Notes under the pieces: generated by a model
Database searches by the model: none
The model's input: the letters and a program-made list of their open reading frames with translations, nothing else
Told to the model about the DNA's origin: nothing
Source: Flavobacterium xanthum
GTDB lineage: Bacteria; Bacteroidota; Bacteroidia; Flavobacteriales; Flavobacteriaceae
Direction of reading: 5' to 3'
DNA length: 36,268 nucleotides
Assembly (NCBI RefSeq): GCF_900142695.1
Contig: NZ_FRBU01000032.1
Coordinates: 1 to 36,268, forward strand
In this document: one piece after another, positions 25,722 through 32,892 of the stretch
Layout of the letters: every line of letters starts with the position of its first letter
Position numbering within the stretch: the first letter of the stretch is position 1
Made by a program: the position numbers and the translations under genes

Positions 25722-25925
25722 CTACTTTAGATTTTCGCTAAACATCTGTTTTACATCTTTAAGTCTCTTTGCAAATTCCTTTTCGTTTTCTTTCAAATGT
25801 CGGGCGTGCTTAATTAACTTCTCTAGTGCCAAAGATTCTTCTAGCGATAATTTTTTTAGATCCTTTAAAACGATGGGTCTTTCTAAACAAGCGTTGGCTA
25901 CGAATTTGTTTTTTCTATTGCTCAT
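25722..25925 (-). CDS. Small helical hypothetical protein
   Basis: This 67-residue, highly charged protein (MSNRKNKFVANACLERPIVL at the start) is predicted by eye to be almost all helix and possibly coiled coil (LSLEESLALEKLIKHARHLK). It is unrecognised. It is the first gene of the small-gene run, next to the candidate origin, with 28 bases to the following gene. Confidence 0.65.
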   Translation of the reverse strand: MSNRKNKFVANACLERPIVLKDLKKLSLEESLALEKLIKHARHLKENEKEFAKRLKDVKQMFSENLK

Positions 25926-25987
25926 ATTTATAATTTTGTTTTCCGTGCGTTTTCAAGGTGCTGCGGTTCGCCTTTTTATTGATTGCC

Positions 25988-26213
25988 GCACCTACTGATG
26001 CTACTGTAAAATATCTTGTGTGCGGCACTTTTTTAATTTTAACTAACTGATTATTAATGTTTTATGATAAATGATGCTACTGACGCTACCGATGCTACTG
26101 ATTTTCGCACTTAGAGGGGTATTACTATTATTGCCTTAAGTAATATATCTTTGTGCGCTATTCCTGTATTTTATATTATAACTCTATACAATAGTAGTAG
26201 CGTCAGTAGCGGC
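25988..26213. other. Candidate replication origin: iterons flanking an AT-rich segment
   Basis: Nine-base units of type GAYGCTACY occur in tandem. Two are at 25988-26005 (the first degenerate) and three at 26073-26099 (GATGCTACT, GACGCTACC, GATGCTACT). Two lie in reverse orientation at 26196-26213 (read on minus as GCCGCTACT, GACGCTACT). The opposed clusters bracket about 95 very AT-rich bases (26101-26195). This lies directly downstream of the primase-helicase gene. SaPI-type satellites have the same arrangement: iteron sets on either side of an AT-rich stretch next to the rep gene. No gene is seen in 25926-26300. Confidence 0.55.
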
Positions 26214-26248
26214 ATTAAGTCTTAAACGTTGATTTTAAAGGGGATTAA

Positions 26249-26293
26249 CCGCCGCACCATCACTAAATAATTGGTGCGTCAAAGGTGCGGCGG
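26249..26293. repeat. Perfect 10-bp GC-rich inverted repeat
   Basis: CCGCCGCACC (26249-26258) and GGTGCGGCGG (26284-26293) are exact complements 25 bases apart, with a further GGTGCG inside. No T run follows on either strand. It ends 7 bases from the stop codon of the primase-helicase gene. It may be part of the origin or a transcript-end structure. Related GCCGCAC/GTGCGGC pairs occur at 25985 and 26030. Confidence 0.6.
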
Positions 26294-26300
26294 TGCATCA

Positions 26301-28430
26301 CTATTCTAAATCAAACAAAAGATATTTTAATCCATAGCCTCGTTTAGAAACTCCGTTAACTCTTTTATTAATTTTTTCAAACCCTAATTTCTTCAAGGCT
26401 GCACCAACTTTATTAATGCTGATACGCTGCCTAGTATGCCTTTCCATCTCCTGCGTTATCTCGGTGGCTGTTGTGAAACTCTTTTCGCATTTTTCAAATG
26501 ATTGCAGTATCATTTCAGTATAAGGGTCAATAGCTTCAAACTCGCTGTTTTCAGTAGCTTGTAAGATTCTTTCACTTTCGGTCAAATTAGAAGTTTCTCC
26601 AGCCTTATGCAGCTCATAAATAAGCTGCCAAACTTTATCAATATTTATTTTGAAATACTTTTCTAAATTGAAACTTTGGACGTTAAAAGCTAAAAATCTT
26701 GTGTTGCCAGTAGGATCTGTAAAAATGTCCGTATGGTTTGAAGTAGCCATTATTATGGCACTTCTAAACATTTGTTCGTGGTTACGTCGGTACGGTCTTC
26801 TTTCAAATATATCATAGCTCGCTGTTAAGTTTTTGAAGTTCGCTAGTGATGTACTTTTAGTTAAGATATTTTCAAACTCATCATAGCAGCCTACTAGAAT
26901 ACTACAAAGGGCAATTTTGCTATCAGTCAATTTTGACAAATTAAACTCAGTTACTTTGCCATAATTTTTAAGATCGTTTGGTAAAATGTTTTTTGAAAGA
27001 CTTGTTTTGGCTGCTCCCTGCTCTCCAGTTACTACCAATACATTTTTAGTCATACGCTGCAATAGGTGTAAATCAAATAATCCTAGCATCCAGCGAATAA
27101 AATAAATACGCATAAGCGGTTTTGGTGTTTTAGAAGTAAAACAATCTAAAAATTTATCCAGTTCATCGAATTGGTTTTTTTCTGTTGGTTCTAAAGTTTT
27201 TAACTTTTCTACGTATTCCAAAAATGGGTGGAATTTTCTATTATTTGCCAGTACGTCAATAACGCTTAGTAATTTATCTTTCTGCGTATCTTTATTAAAA
27301 AGTAAAGAACTTTCTACAACCATATCGGAAATATGAAAATCTGTTAGTGGCTGTTCGTCAATTTCAGCAACTCCCGTAAGTTGGTTTAATCTAATATTTT
27401 TTAAACTTGAATACTCCAGTAACTCGGTGTAACTCTCTTTTGATTTACTCACAACTTTTATAGGATCGGTAAACGTTCCAAAACCTTTTAAACTAAGTTT
27501 CTTTTGGGCTTCATAATCGGTCATTCCTGCCAACTCTTTGTATAAGTCATATAAATTGTACTCTAGTTTTAAAAGTCCCGTATTTGGGCTAAAAACGTGA
27601 AATTTAATAACAGCTTCATTATTATAACAAACGATACTTTTAGGGCTTCCATCGGCTCGCTGGTACTCATACATCGTTTTACCTTTTCCGTCGGTTACTG
27701 TATAGCCTTGCTGCTCCAGTAGCTCGTTAATAATCACAATACTTTTAGGATTGTTATTAAAAACTGTTGCAGGATCGTTTGACAATAGAAAATTATCTGT
27801 TTGCTCTCCTAGTGCTGCTGTGGCAACTTCTTTTATTACGTCCGTGTAAACCTGCGAATTTTCATTTAAGATATATTTAGGATCGTATGAAATGAAACGT
27901 AAACGGGTCGGATCTGCTAAGAAGTCAATATTCACATCGTACTCCTTTTTGTAGTATTGCTGGAAAGAAAGATAAATTTCATTAAAATTATTTTCAGTCG
28001 GAATTTTTACGAAAATGCAAAGCCCGTTACCACTTAAAGAAAAATGAATTAAAAAGGTGTATTTGTCTTTTGCTAAAACGTCTTTAAGATGGTGCCAGTT
28101 GTCGTAATCTATCGGTAAAATATCTATGTCAACAACCGCCAAGCCGTTAAGCTCTTGTATGTCTTTTAAGCTCCTGCCAGTTGGTCGCATAATGCAGCTG
28201 CCAGTTATACAAGGCTGGTGTACTTTTCTTTTCTTGTATTCATCGGCTGGTAATGCACTAAGGGCTTCATTTTTCGGATCACTTATTAAATTAAGATGGT
28301 CAGAAAGATAAATGTCTTTTGTTTTCTCAGTACATTTTGCACTTTTGTAATATGAAAAGATTAGTTTATCTTTGAAGCTCTTTGCAGTTTCAAAAGATTC
28401 TAAGCGGTGGATAGTGTCGGTGCTACTCAT
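26301..28430 (-). CDS. Primase-helicase: BT4734-like N-terminus plus VirE (P-loop) helicase domain
   Basis: This 709-residue replication protein is typical of Bacteroidota mobile elements. The N-terminal third resembles the BT4734-like domain (PF08800), related to primases: HQPCITGSCIMRP, LNGLAVVDIDIL with acidic residues, FSLSGNGLCIFVKI. The C-terminal half is a VirE-type P-loop ATPase: Walker A VVTGEQGAAKTS near 469-477, a Walker B-like VGCYDEFENI, and IMATSNHTDIFTDPTGNTRF, the sensor region of superfamily-3-like helicases. A winged-helix-like tail follows. It starts 3 bases after the HTH gene (same operon) and ends next to the iteron region. It probably starts replication of the excised element; this role is inferred. 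Confidence 0.85.
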   Translation of the reverse strand: MSSTDTIHRLESFETAKSFKDKLIFSYYKSAKCTEKTKDIYLSDHLNLISDPKNEALSALPADEYKKRKVHQPCITGSCIMRPTGRSLKDIQELNGLAVVDIDILPIDYDNWHHLKDVLAKDKYTFLIHFSLSGNGLCIFVKIPTENNFNEIYLSFQQYYKKEYDVNIDFLADPTRLRFISYDPKYILNENSQVYTDVIKEVATAALGEQTDNFLLSNDPATVFNNNPKSIVIINELLEQQGYTVTDGKGKTMYEYQRADGSPKSIVCYNNEAVIKFHVFSPNTGLLKLEYNLYDLYKELAGMTDYEAQKKLSLKGFGTFTDPIKVVSKSKESYTELLEYSSLKNIRLNQLTGVAEIDEQPLTDFHISDMVVESSLLFNKDTQKDKLLSVIDVLANNRKFHPFLEYVEKLKTLEPTEKNQFDELDKFLDCFTSKTPKPLMRIYFIRWMLGLFDLHLLQRMTKNVLVVTGEQGAAKTSLSKNILPNDLKNYGKVTEFNLSKLTDSKIALCSILVGCYDEFENILTKSTSLANFKNLTASYDIFERRPYRRNHEQMFRSAIIMATSNHTDIFTDPTGNTRFLAFNVQSFNLEKYFKINIDKVWQLIYELHKAGETSNLTESERILQATENSEFEAIDPYTEMILQSFEKCEKSFTTATEITQEMERHTRQRISINKVGAALKKLGFEKINKRVNGVSKRGYGLKYLLFDLE

Positions 28431-28433
28431 CGC

Positions 28434-28724
28434 TTATTTTTTTAATGGAATAAGTGATTCCATTATCTCACTTCTTTTGTAATAGCATTTATTTGCAAAC
28501 TTATGGACTGTTATACGTCCTTTGTTTTGCCAATGCCATAAAGTGGATGCGTTTATTTGTAGTAGTTCTAAAACCTGCTCACGGCTTAAAAGATCGTCGT
28601 TTGCGGTTTGGGTGTTAAAAGATTTTTTAAAGTCTTCTAATTCTTTTCTGAACACAAATACAATAAGTTCCAAAAATTTATCAGAACTAATATGTTCAAT
28701 TAAAGTTGCTGTTGCTGTTGCCAT
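28434..28724 (-). CDS. HTH DNA-binding protein (excisionase-like)
   Basis: This is a 96-residue protein with a C-terminal helix-turn-helix of the MerR/excisionase type: LLSREQVLELLQINASTLWH then WQNKGRITVHKFANKCYYKR. This arrangement, with a helix-turn-helix followed by a small wing and a KR segment, is frequent in Bacteroidota integrative elements as Xis-like or regulatory proteins. It lies immediately upstream of the primase-helicase. It may act as excisionase or as transcriptional regulator of this operon; a repeated GGTACAAT motif lies just upstream. Confidence 0.8.
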   Translation of the reverse strand: MATATATLIEHISSDKFLELIVFVFRKELEDFKKSFNTQTANDDLLSREQVLELLQINASTLWHWQNKGRITVHKFANKCYYKRSEIMESLIPLKK

Positions 28725-28771
28725 TTTTACAATGTTTTAGTGATTAATAACATTGCAAATATTGGTTTGGG

Positions 28772-28812
28772 ATTGTACCCTAAAAGACTACACATTGTAC
28801 CTTTTTGGGTAC
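28772..28812 (-). promoter_or_regulatory. Candidate operator upstream of the HTH/primase operon
   Basis: ATTGTACC occurs twice, at 28772-28779 and 28794-28801, 22 bases apart (about two helical turns). The second copy is followed by a mirrored GGTAC (28808-28812), giving GTACC-N6-GGTAC. All lie within 90 bases upstream of the HTH gene start. This is consistent with a regulator binding site; no binding protein is proven. Confidence 0.5.
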
Positions 28813-28825
28813 GCTTTGAACCTAT

Positions 28826-29503
28826 TTAATTTTTATAAAGTGTTTTTGCCGTTTCGTAAATAGCTATCCTTGTTTTTGTTTTATTGTGATTTGAAGTCTT
28901 TTCAATAATCATTCCGTTGTAGTTTTCTGCTATCCATTCCAAAAAGCGAACTTGTGAAACGCTCTTATATATTAAGCTGTCTTTTTTCATTTCCTCAAAC
29001 ATAAATTTAACGTCCGTTCTACTTTCTTCTGTAATACCAAAACCATCAAACATTGATTGCCATACTTCAAAGGCGTTACCAACAAAAATATTATTATGTC
29101 TTTCTTTTATGACTTCATCAATTTTCAAATTTTCGGGCTGCTTCTTTTCAAATTTACTAGATAGATTTTTTAAATGTTTCTCTAATGAAATGATGTAAAA
29201 ATTATAAAATTGCTTTTCAAGATGTATAGATTCGTGATCTTTTCGATTGCCATAAATTGACCGTCCAAGACTCATTGAATAAGGGTCAAGGTTTTCGGGG
29301 CGGTTAGGTAGTTCCATTTCGCTTAATAGTTTTTTAGCTTCTTCAATTTCACTTTCAAAAAACATTTGTGTGAATATTTGATCATCAAAATTATCTTTGC
29401 TTTGCTCTTTTGCTTCGGTCAAATAATGATGTAATTTACTAATCATATAAACATTGATTTTGTCAAGTCTGTATATCGGCGGTGGAAAACTAGTTATTTT
29501 CAT
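28826..29503 (-). CDS. Hypothetical protein of the tRNA-Ser element
   Basis: This is a 225-residue soluble protein rich in Glu and Lys, mostly helical (for example EIEEAKKLLSEMELPNRPEN), with no recognised motif. The last 50 residues (KSVSQVRFLEWIAENYNGMI and onward) resemble a small winged or alpha-beta end. It lies between integrase and HTH genes, 36 bases after the integrase stop, same strand. From memory, comparable proteins of unknown function accompany integrases in Flavobacteriia elements. Function unknown. Confidence 0.75.
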   Translation of the reverse strand: MKITSFPPPIYRLDKINVYMISKLHHYLTEAKEQSKDNFDDQIFTQMFFESEIEEAKKLLSEMELPNRPENLDPYSMSLGRSIYGNRKDHESIHLEKQFYNFYIISLEKHLKNLSSKFEKKQPENLKIDEVIKERHNNIFVGNAFEVWQSMFDGFGITEESRTDVKFMFEEMKKDSLIYKSVSQVRFLEWIAENYNGMIIEKTSNHNKTKTRIAIYETAKTLYKN

Positions 29504-29539
29504 TGTGATTAATTGTGTCGTTAGTATAAGAAAGATAAA

Positions 29540-30796
29540 TTAAAAATAGTTAGTCATTTCAAGTGCCAAATCTTTATTGCTTTTGCCTATGTAATTTAAA
29601 AACATAACTTCGGTACTGTGTCCAGTAACATAAATCAAATAAGTGGTTGGTATTTTTCCGTAAAAATTTGTAGCAAATGAACGTCTTCCAATATGCGACG
29701 TTATCAAATCGCATTTTCTATATAATCCAGTTTCTTTGCGAAATATTCCGCTTTTTGGAGCTGTTTCTAAATGTTTACTCCCTGTTATATTTTGCGTTAA
29801 TTCTGCAATCTCACAGACTGTTTTGATATAATCGTTATACCTTTGATCTGATATTGCATAAGGAAAAGAACCGTTTCTTTTATCCAAAATTTCCAGTACT
29901 TTCGGGTGTAGTGGAACGGTCATAATTTTATCAGTTTTGACTTGTGTAAATTCGATTAGTTTTTTGCCGTTTTCAATTCTTATCATTTCAGCAGTAAACC
30001 GCATAAAATCTGAAACCCTTTGACCGCAATAACAAGAAATTATTAACCAGTCTTTTGCATTGTCCAAGCTATCAGTTAATTTTTCCTTTTCGATTTTCTC
30101 GATTTTGTCAAGCTCCTCAAAGGTTAAATATATCTTTTCGACCTTTACACTATCCAAACGTAAACTGTCCAGCTGTGGGTGTGTTTCAAGTCCTAAAAAT
30201 CGGGCGTGCCTGCAAAAGGTTTTAATAAAAGTTAATTCTCTTTGCATTGTATTTTGAGCATAATTTTTAGACTTGTAAAATTTCACAAATTCATTTTTGA
30301 AATTATCGTTCACGTCTTTAATTAAAAACGGGGCTTTTCTCAAAACTTCCATTTCCTCAATTTTAGTTTTGATAACTTTAAATTTTTGGATCGAGGTTTG
30401 TTTTGATTCGTGTTTACGATACTCAATATAAAAATCAATATACTTCGTTAATTCAGATGGTAATTTATTTTCTTTTACTTCCTGTGGTGGATTGTAATAA
30501 TTATCAATTTGAGTTTGTAACCATTCTTTTGAAACCTCATCAGTCTTAACAAAATTAAAAGCCGTTAAAATATGATTTTCAATTTTATTAAGTTCGTTAT
30601 TAATTTCCGTTTGCTTATTTGTAATCAAAATATCTTTTGACTTTTTTTTATGCTGCTTGCTCCAGTAGTCTTTTGTAGTTTCAAATTTAGTATTTGCACC
30701 AAAAACAAAATCAGTTTCATTGAAACGATATAACAACCTCAAATGTAAATTTGCTTTGTCTTTAGTGGATCGGTATAAAAAATTAACTGCTGCCAT
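29540..30796 (-). CDS. Tyrosine recombinase/integrase of the tRNA-Ser element
   Basis: This site-specific recombinase likely integrates and excises the 6.6-kb element. Catalytic residues are visible: CYCGQRVSDF (Arg260), HIGRRSFATNF (His368 and Arg371), VTGHSTEVMFLNYIG (His, then the Tyr nucleophile). The middle region is a SAM-like core-binding domain and the N-terminus an arm-binding domain. The frame opens at 30886, but the ATG at 30796 (MAAVNFLYRSTKDKANLHLR) is preferred: the extension is hydrophobic, atypical and covers a -7 box. The gene lies about 200 bases from attR and points inward, the usual position for a tRNA-targeting integrase. Confidence 0.92.
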   Translation of the reverse strand: MAAVNFLYRSTKDKANLHLRLLYRFNETDFVFGANTKFETTKDYWSKQHKKKSKDILITNKQTEINNELNKIENHILTAFNFVKTDEVSKEWLQTQIDNYYNPPQEVKENKLPSELTKYIDFYIEYRKHESKQTSIQKFKVIKTKIEEMEVLRKAPFLIKDVNDNFKNEFVKFYKSKNYAQNTMQRELTFIKTFCRHARFLGLETHPQLDSLRLDSVKVEKIYLTFEELDKIEKIEKEKLTDSLDNAKDWLIISCYCGQRVSDFMRFTAEMIRIENGKKLIEFTQVKTDKIMTVPLHPKVLEILDKRNGSFPYAISDQRYNDYIKTVCEIAELTQNITGSKHLETAPKSGIFRKETGLYRKCDLITSHIGRRSFATNFYGKIPTTYLIYVTGHSTEVMFLNYIGKSNKDLALEMTNYF

Positions 30797-30819
30797 AATT
30801 CGTAATATTTTGAATAATA

Positions 30820-30827
30820 CAAATATA
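30820..30827 (-). promoter_or_regulatory. Candidate -7 box for the integrase gene
   Basis: On the minus strand this reads TATATTTG, a perfect TANNTTTG box 23 bases upstream of the ATG at 30796. A palindrome GTACGA-TAG-TCGTAC (30836-30850) sits right upstream, where a bound protein would block the promoter. Confidence 0.5.
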
Positions 30828-30832
30828 AGTCT

Positions 30833-30853
30833 TTTGTACGATAGTCGTACGAT
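30833..30853. repeat. Palindrome and arm-site repeat near attR
   Basis: TTTGTACGAT (30833-30842) repeats the motif at 24432. Together with TCGTACGAT (30845-30853) it forms the exact palindrome GTACGA-TAG-TCGTAC. It likely binds integrase or a regulator and overlaps the upstream side of the integrase promoter. Confidence 0.5.
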
Positions 30854-30989
30854 TAAATACAATTTAATACATTTTAAAACAATCAAATAAATAAATCTAT
30901 TTTTGATAAAACTCTGTAAGCACTACGTTTATTGATATATTTGCAATAATCAAAGTGTAATTGATTTTAACTGATTGTGTTATAAGCAG

Positions 30990-31004
30990 TCCCTCTTTCT
31001 CCGC
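30990..31004 (+). repeat. attR: second copy of the tRNA-Ser 3' end
   Basis: TCCCTCTTTCTCCGC matches attL at 24361-24375 exactly. Flanking bases differ on both sides (AA versus AG before, AT versus CA after), so the identity is limited to these 15 bases. Confidence 0.9.
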
Positions 31005-31026
31005 CAGTAGAAATACAAACGGTTAC

Positions 31027-31062
31027 AAAACCTCATAAATCTTATGATTTATGGGGTTTTTT
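31027..31062 (+). terminator. Terminator beyond attR (probably the original tRNA terminator)
   Basis: AAAACCTCATAAATC (31027-31041) pairs with GATTTATGGGGTTTT (31046-31060) around a TTAT loop, with one T-G pair and a following T run. It sits 23 bases past attR, the position the tRNA-Ser terminator would have in an unoccupied site. Confidence 0.8.
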
Positions 31063-31117
31063 CTTTTTGGTACTATTCAAATTATTCATTAAATCTCAAA
31101 GCATTGGTGTCTTTCGA

Positions 31118-31152
31118 GGTGTCACTTACTAAATTAAAAATCTAGTGACACC
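31118..31152. repeat. Inverted repeat upstream of the second integrase
   Basis: GGTGTCACT (31118-31126) and AGTGACACC (31144-31152) are exact 9-base complements separated by 17 AT-rich bases. Another GGTGTC occurs at 31106. Similar TAGTGTC/GACACTA arms lie downstream of the integrase gene at 32543-32571. It may be an integrase or regulator binding site. Confidence 0.5.
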
Positions 31153-31254
31153 GCGCAAAAAAAGAACCAGTTCAACGACTTGTTCATCTATTGAACATCT
31201 TGTATGAAGTCATGCGATTGATTAAATTTAATAATAACTAAAAGGTTACCACTT

Positions 31255-32502
31255 ATGAACACAACTGTATCTGTTCTCTTTTACATTAAGAGAAGTAAAG
31301 TCAATCTAGATGGCGTTTGTCCAATTTACACGAGAGTTACCATTAAAACCAAACGTTTCGAATTCAGCAGCGGTAAATTTATCAATCCCGATAAATGGTC
31401 AATAGATGGCGCTAAAGTTAAGGGCACAACAGAAGAAGCCCGTTCAATAAATAGTCATCTTGATTATTTGAAATCCAAAATTTACGATTCCGAGAAAAAC
31501 TTGATCAAAAACGACATCGCGATAACATCCGAAACATTAAAAAACAAATTACTGGGAATCGAAGAACGCCAAAGAACCCTTATCCCCATCTTCCAAGACC
31601 ACAACAATAAAATCAAAGAATTGGTAGGCAAAGAATATGCACCAGGAACATTGGAGCGTTACAAGACTTCGTTAAAACACACCATAGATTTTCTGGAATG
31701 GAAATACAAAATATCAGATATCGAGATTGATAAAATAAATCATGCTTTTATTACCGACTATGAATTCTACTTGCGCAGCGTTAGGAATTGCGCCAATAAC
31801 ACCGCGGTCAAGTACATCAAGAATTTTAGCAAAATCATCAAAATATGTTTGGCCAACAATTGGATTGACAGAAACCCTTTCAGCAATTATAAAGCCAAAA
31901 TCAGAGAAGTGGAACGGGTGTATTTATCAGAGGGAGAAATTCAGAATATCATCAACAAAGATTTCAAAACAGATAGACTATCATTAGTACGCGATATCTT
32001 TCTTTTTAGCTGCTTTACCGGCCTAGCATACATTGATGTCAAAAACTTAACAAAGTCCCACATAAGCCTCGGTATTGATGGAGAGAAGTGGATATTCACC
32101 CACCGCCAGAAAACAGAAACGGCTTCGAAGATTCCAATTCTTCCAATAACCCAAATGATTATCGATAAATACGAGGATCATCCGGAATGCTGCAATCAAA
32201 ACAAACTACTTCCCATTTTGAGTAACCAGAAAATGAATGCTTATTTAAAGGAAATTGCCGGCGTTTGCGAAATTGAAAAAGAACTTACTTTTCATATTGC
32301 CCGACATACATTTGCAACCACAGTAACACTCACGAACGGAGTTCCTATCGAAAGTGTAAGCAAAATGCTTGGACACAAAAACCTAAGAACCACTCAACAT
32401 TATGCAAAGGTTCTAGATAAAAAAGTTAGCGAGGACATGATGATTTTGAGAAACAAAATGTTAAACAGCAACAATGATAAAATTATCAAAAATGCTAATT
32501 AG
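31255..32502 (+). CDS. Second tyrosine recombinase (Bacteroidota transposon integrase, IntDOT-like)
   Basis: This 415-residue recombinase belongs to the class found in Bacteroidota conjugative and mobilizable transposons. The N-terminal arm-binding domain (VSVLFYIKRSKVNLDGVCPI) and a phage-integrase SAM-like domain (about 105-205) precede the catalytic domain. Catalytic residues are His347 and Arg350 in HIARHTFATT, His374 in MLGHKNLRTTQHYAK and the nucleophile Tyr383. The first catalytic Arg is missing: the usual TGLR is TGLAYIDVKNL here (Ala258). Loss of that Arg is known in the IntDOT group, so the enzyme may still be active. It is divergent from the integrase at 29540 and lies just outside attR, so it belongs to a different element. 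Confidence 0.9.
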   Translation: MNTTVSVLFYIKRSKVNLDGVCPIYTRVTIKTKRFEFSSGKFINPDKWSIDGAKVKGTTEEARSINSHLDYLKSKIYDSEKNLIKNDIAITSETLKNKLLGIEERQRTLIPIFQDHNNKIKELVGKEYAPGTLERYKTSLKHTIDFLEWKYKISDIEIDKINHAFITDYEFYLRSVRNCANNTAVKYIKNFSKIIKICLANNWIDRNPFSNYKAKIREVERVYLSEGEIQNIINKDFKTDRLSLVRDIFLFSCFTGLAYIDVKNLTKSHISLGIDGEKWIFTHRQKTETASKIPILPITQMIIDKYEDHPECCNQNKLLPILSNQKMNAYLKEIAGVCEIEKELTFHIARHTFATTVTLTNGVPIESVSKMLGHKNLRTTQHYAKVLDKKVSEDMMILRNKMLNSNNDKIIKNAN

Positions 32503-32542
32503 AATTTTCGTTAATCGAATTTAGCACTTAGTGAGTTTAGAA

Positions 32543-32571
32543 TAGTGTCTAGTCCTAAAAAAACGACACTA
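32543..32571. repeat. Inverted repeat downstream of the second integrase
   Basis: TAGTGTC (32543-32549) pairs with GACACTA (32565-32571) across 15 bases. It shares the GTGTC core with the inverted repeat upstream of the same gene. No T run follows, so it is not a good terminator. Confidence 0.4.
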
Positions 32572-32588
32572 GATTTAAATTATCAAAA

Positions 32589-32741
32589 GCAAATAATACA
32601 GTGTGTAATTCTGCAATTGAAAACATTAAATTCTAGAATTAAGCACTCTACATTCAACCTTAAACTAGCTAGAATTAAAAGCCCCTTACGTATTTATTTT
32701 TTTTTCTTAATACGCAAATAACATAGTGTGTAATTCGCGAA
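32589..32741. repeat. Direct repeat pair downstream of the second integrase
   Basis: Two 28-base copies at 32589-32616 and 32714-32741 share GCAAATAA and AGTGTGTAATTC and differ at a few positions. The 97 bases between them hold no gene. They may be integrase binding sites, or a remnant of an element end. Confidence 0.5.
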
Positions 32742-32772
32742 TCTAACACTATACTTTGCTTAAACCAAAAAA

Positions 32773-32792
32773 AAGAGGCAATAAAGCCTCTT
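32773..32792. terminator. Hairpin terminator between the second integrase and the nuclease-like gene
   Basis: AAGAGGC (32773-32779) pairs with GCCTCTT (32786-32792) around AATAAA. On the minus strand a long T run follows, so it best serves the minus-strand gene ending at 32893. Confidence 0.65.
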
Positions 32793-32892
32793 AAATCTTT
32801 TAAATTCCAATAACGATAACTCCAGCAATGGCAGCCTACCAAGCCCTTATTATTGGCTTTCAAGCCTGAAGAATCGTTTGCTGTAGCAGAAG

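Larger units (their letters stand above)
24376..31004. mobile_element. 6.6-kb tRNA-Ser-integrated element (satellite or island-like)
   Basis: The element is bounded by the 15-bp repeats at 24361 and 30990. All its recognisable genes are on the minus strand. From right to left they are tyrosine integrase, unknown 225-residue protein, HTH/excisionase-like protein, BT4734/VirE primase-helicase, a candidate iteron origin, and four small genes (67, 108, 176 and 60 codons). There are no genes for relaxase, type IV secretion, capsid, portal or tail. The combination of integrase, small DNA-binding protein, primase-helicase and adjacent origin resembles phage satellites (PICI/SaPI plan) or small mobilizable islands. 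Helper identity is unknown. Confidence 0.85.

Noticed and set aside
25988..26213. Short repeats that could suggest a CRISPR array
   Set aside because: The units are 9 bases long, tandem without spacers of uniform length, and occur in both orientations. This fits iterons, not CRISPR repeats.
32780..32890. Minus-strand remnant of a gene ending in a hydrophobic AAIAGVIVIGI tail
   Set aside because: The reading needs a frameshift, has no recognisable family and is very short; chance cannot be excluded.
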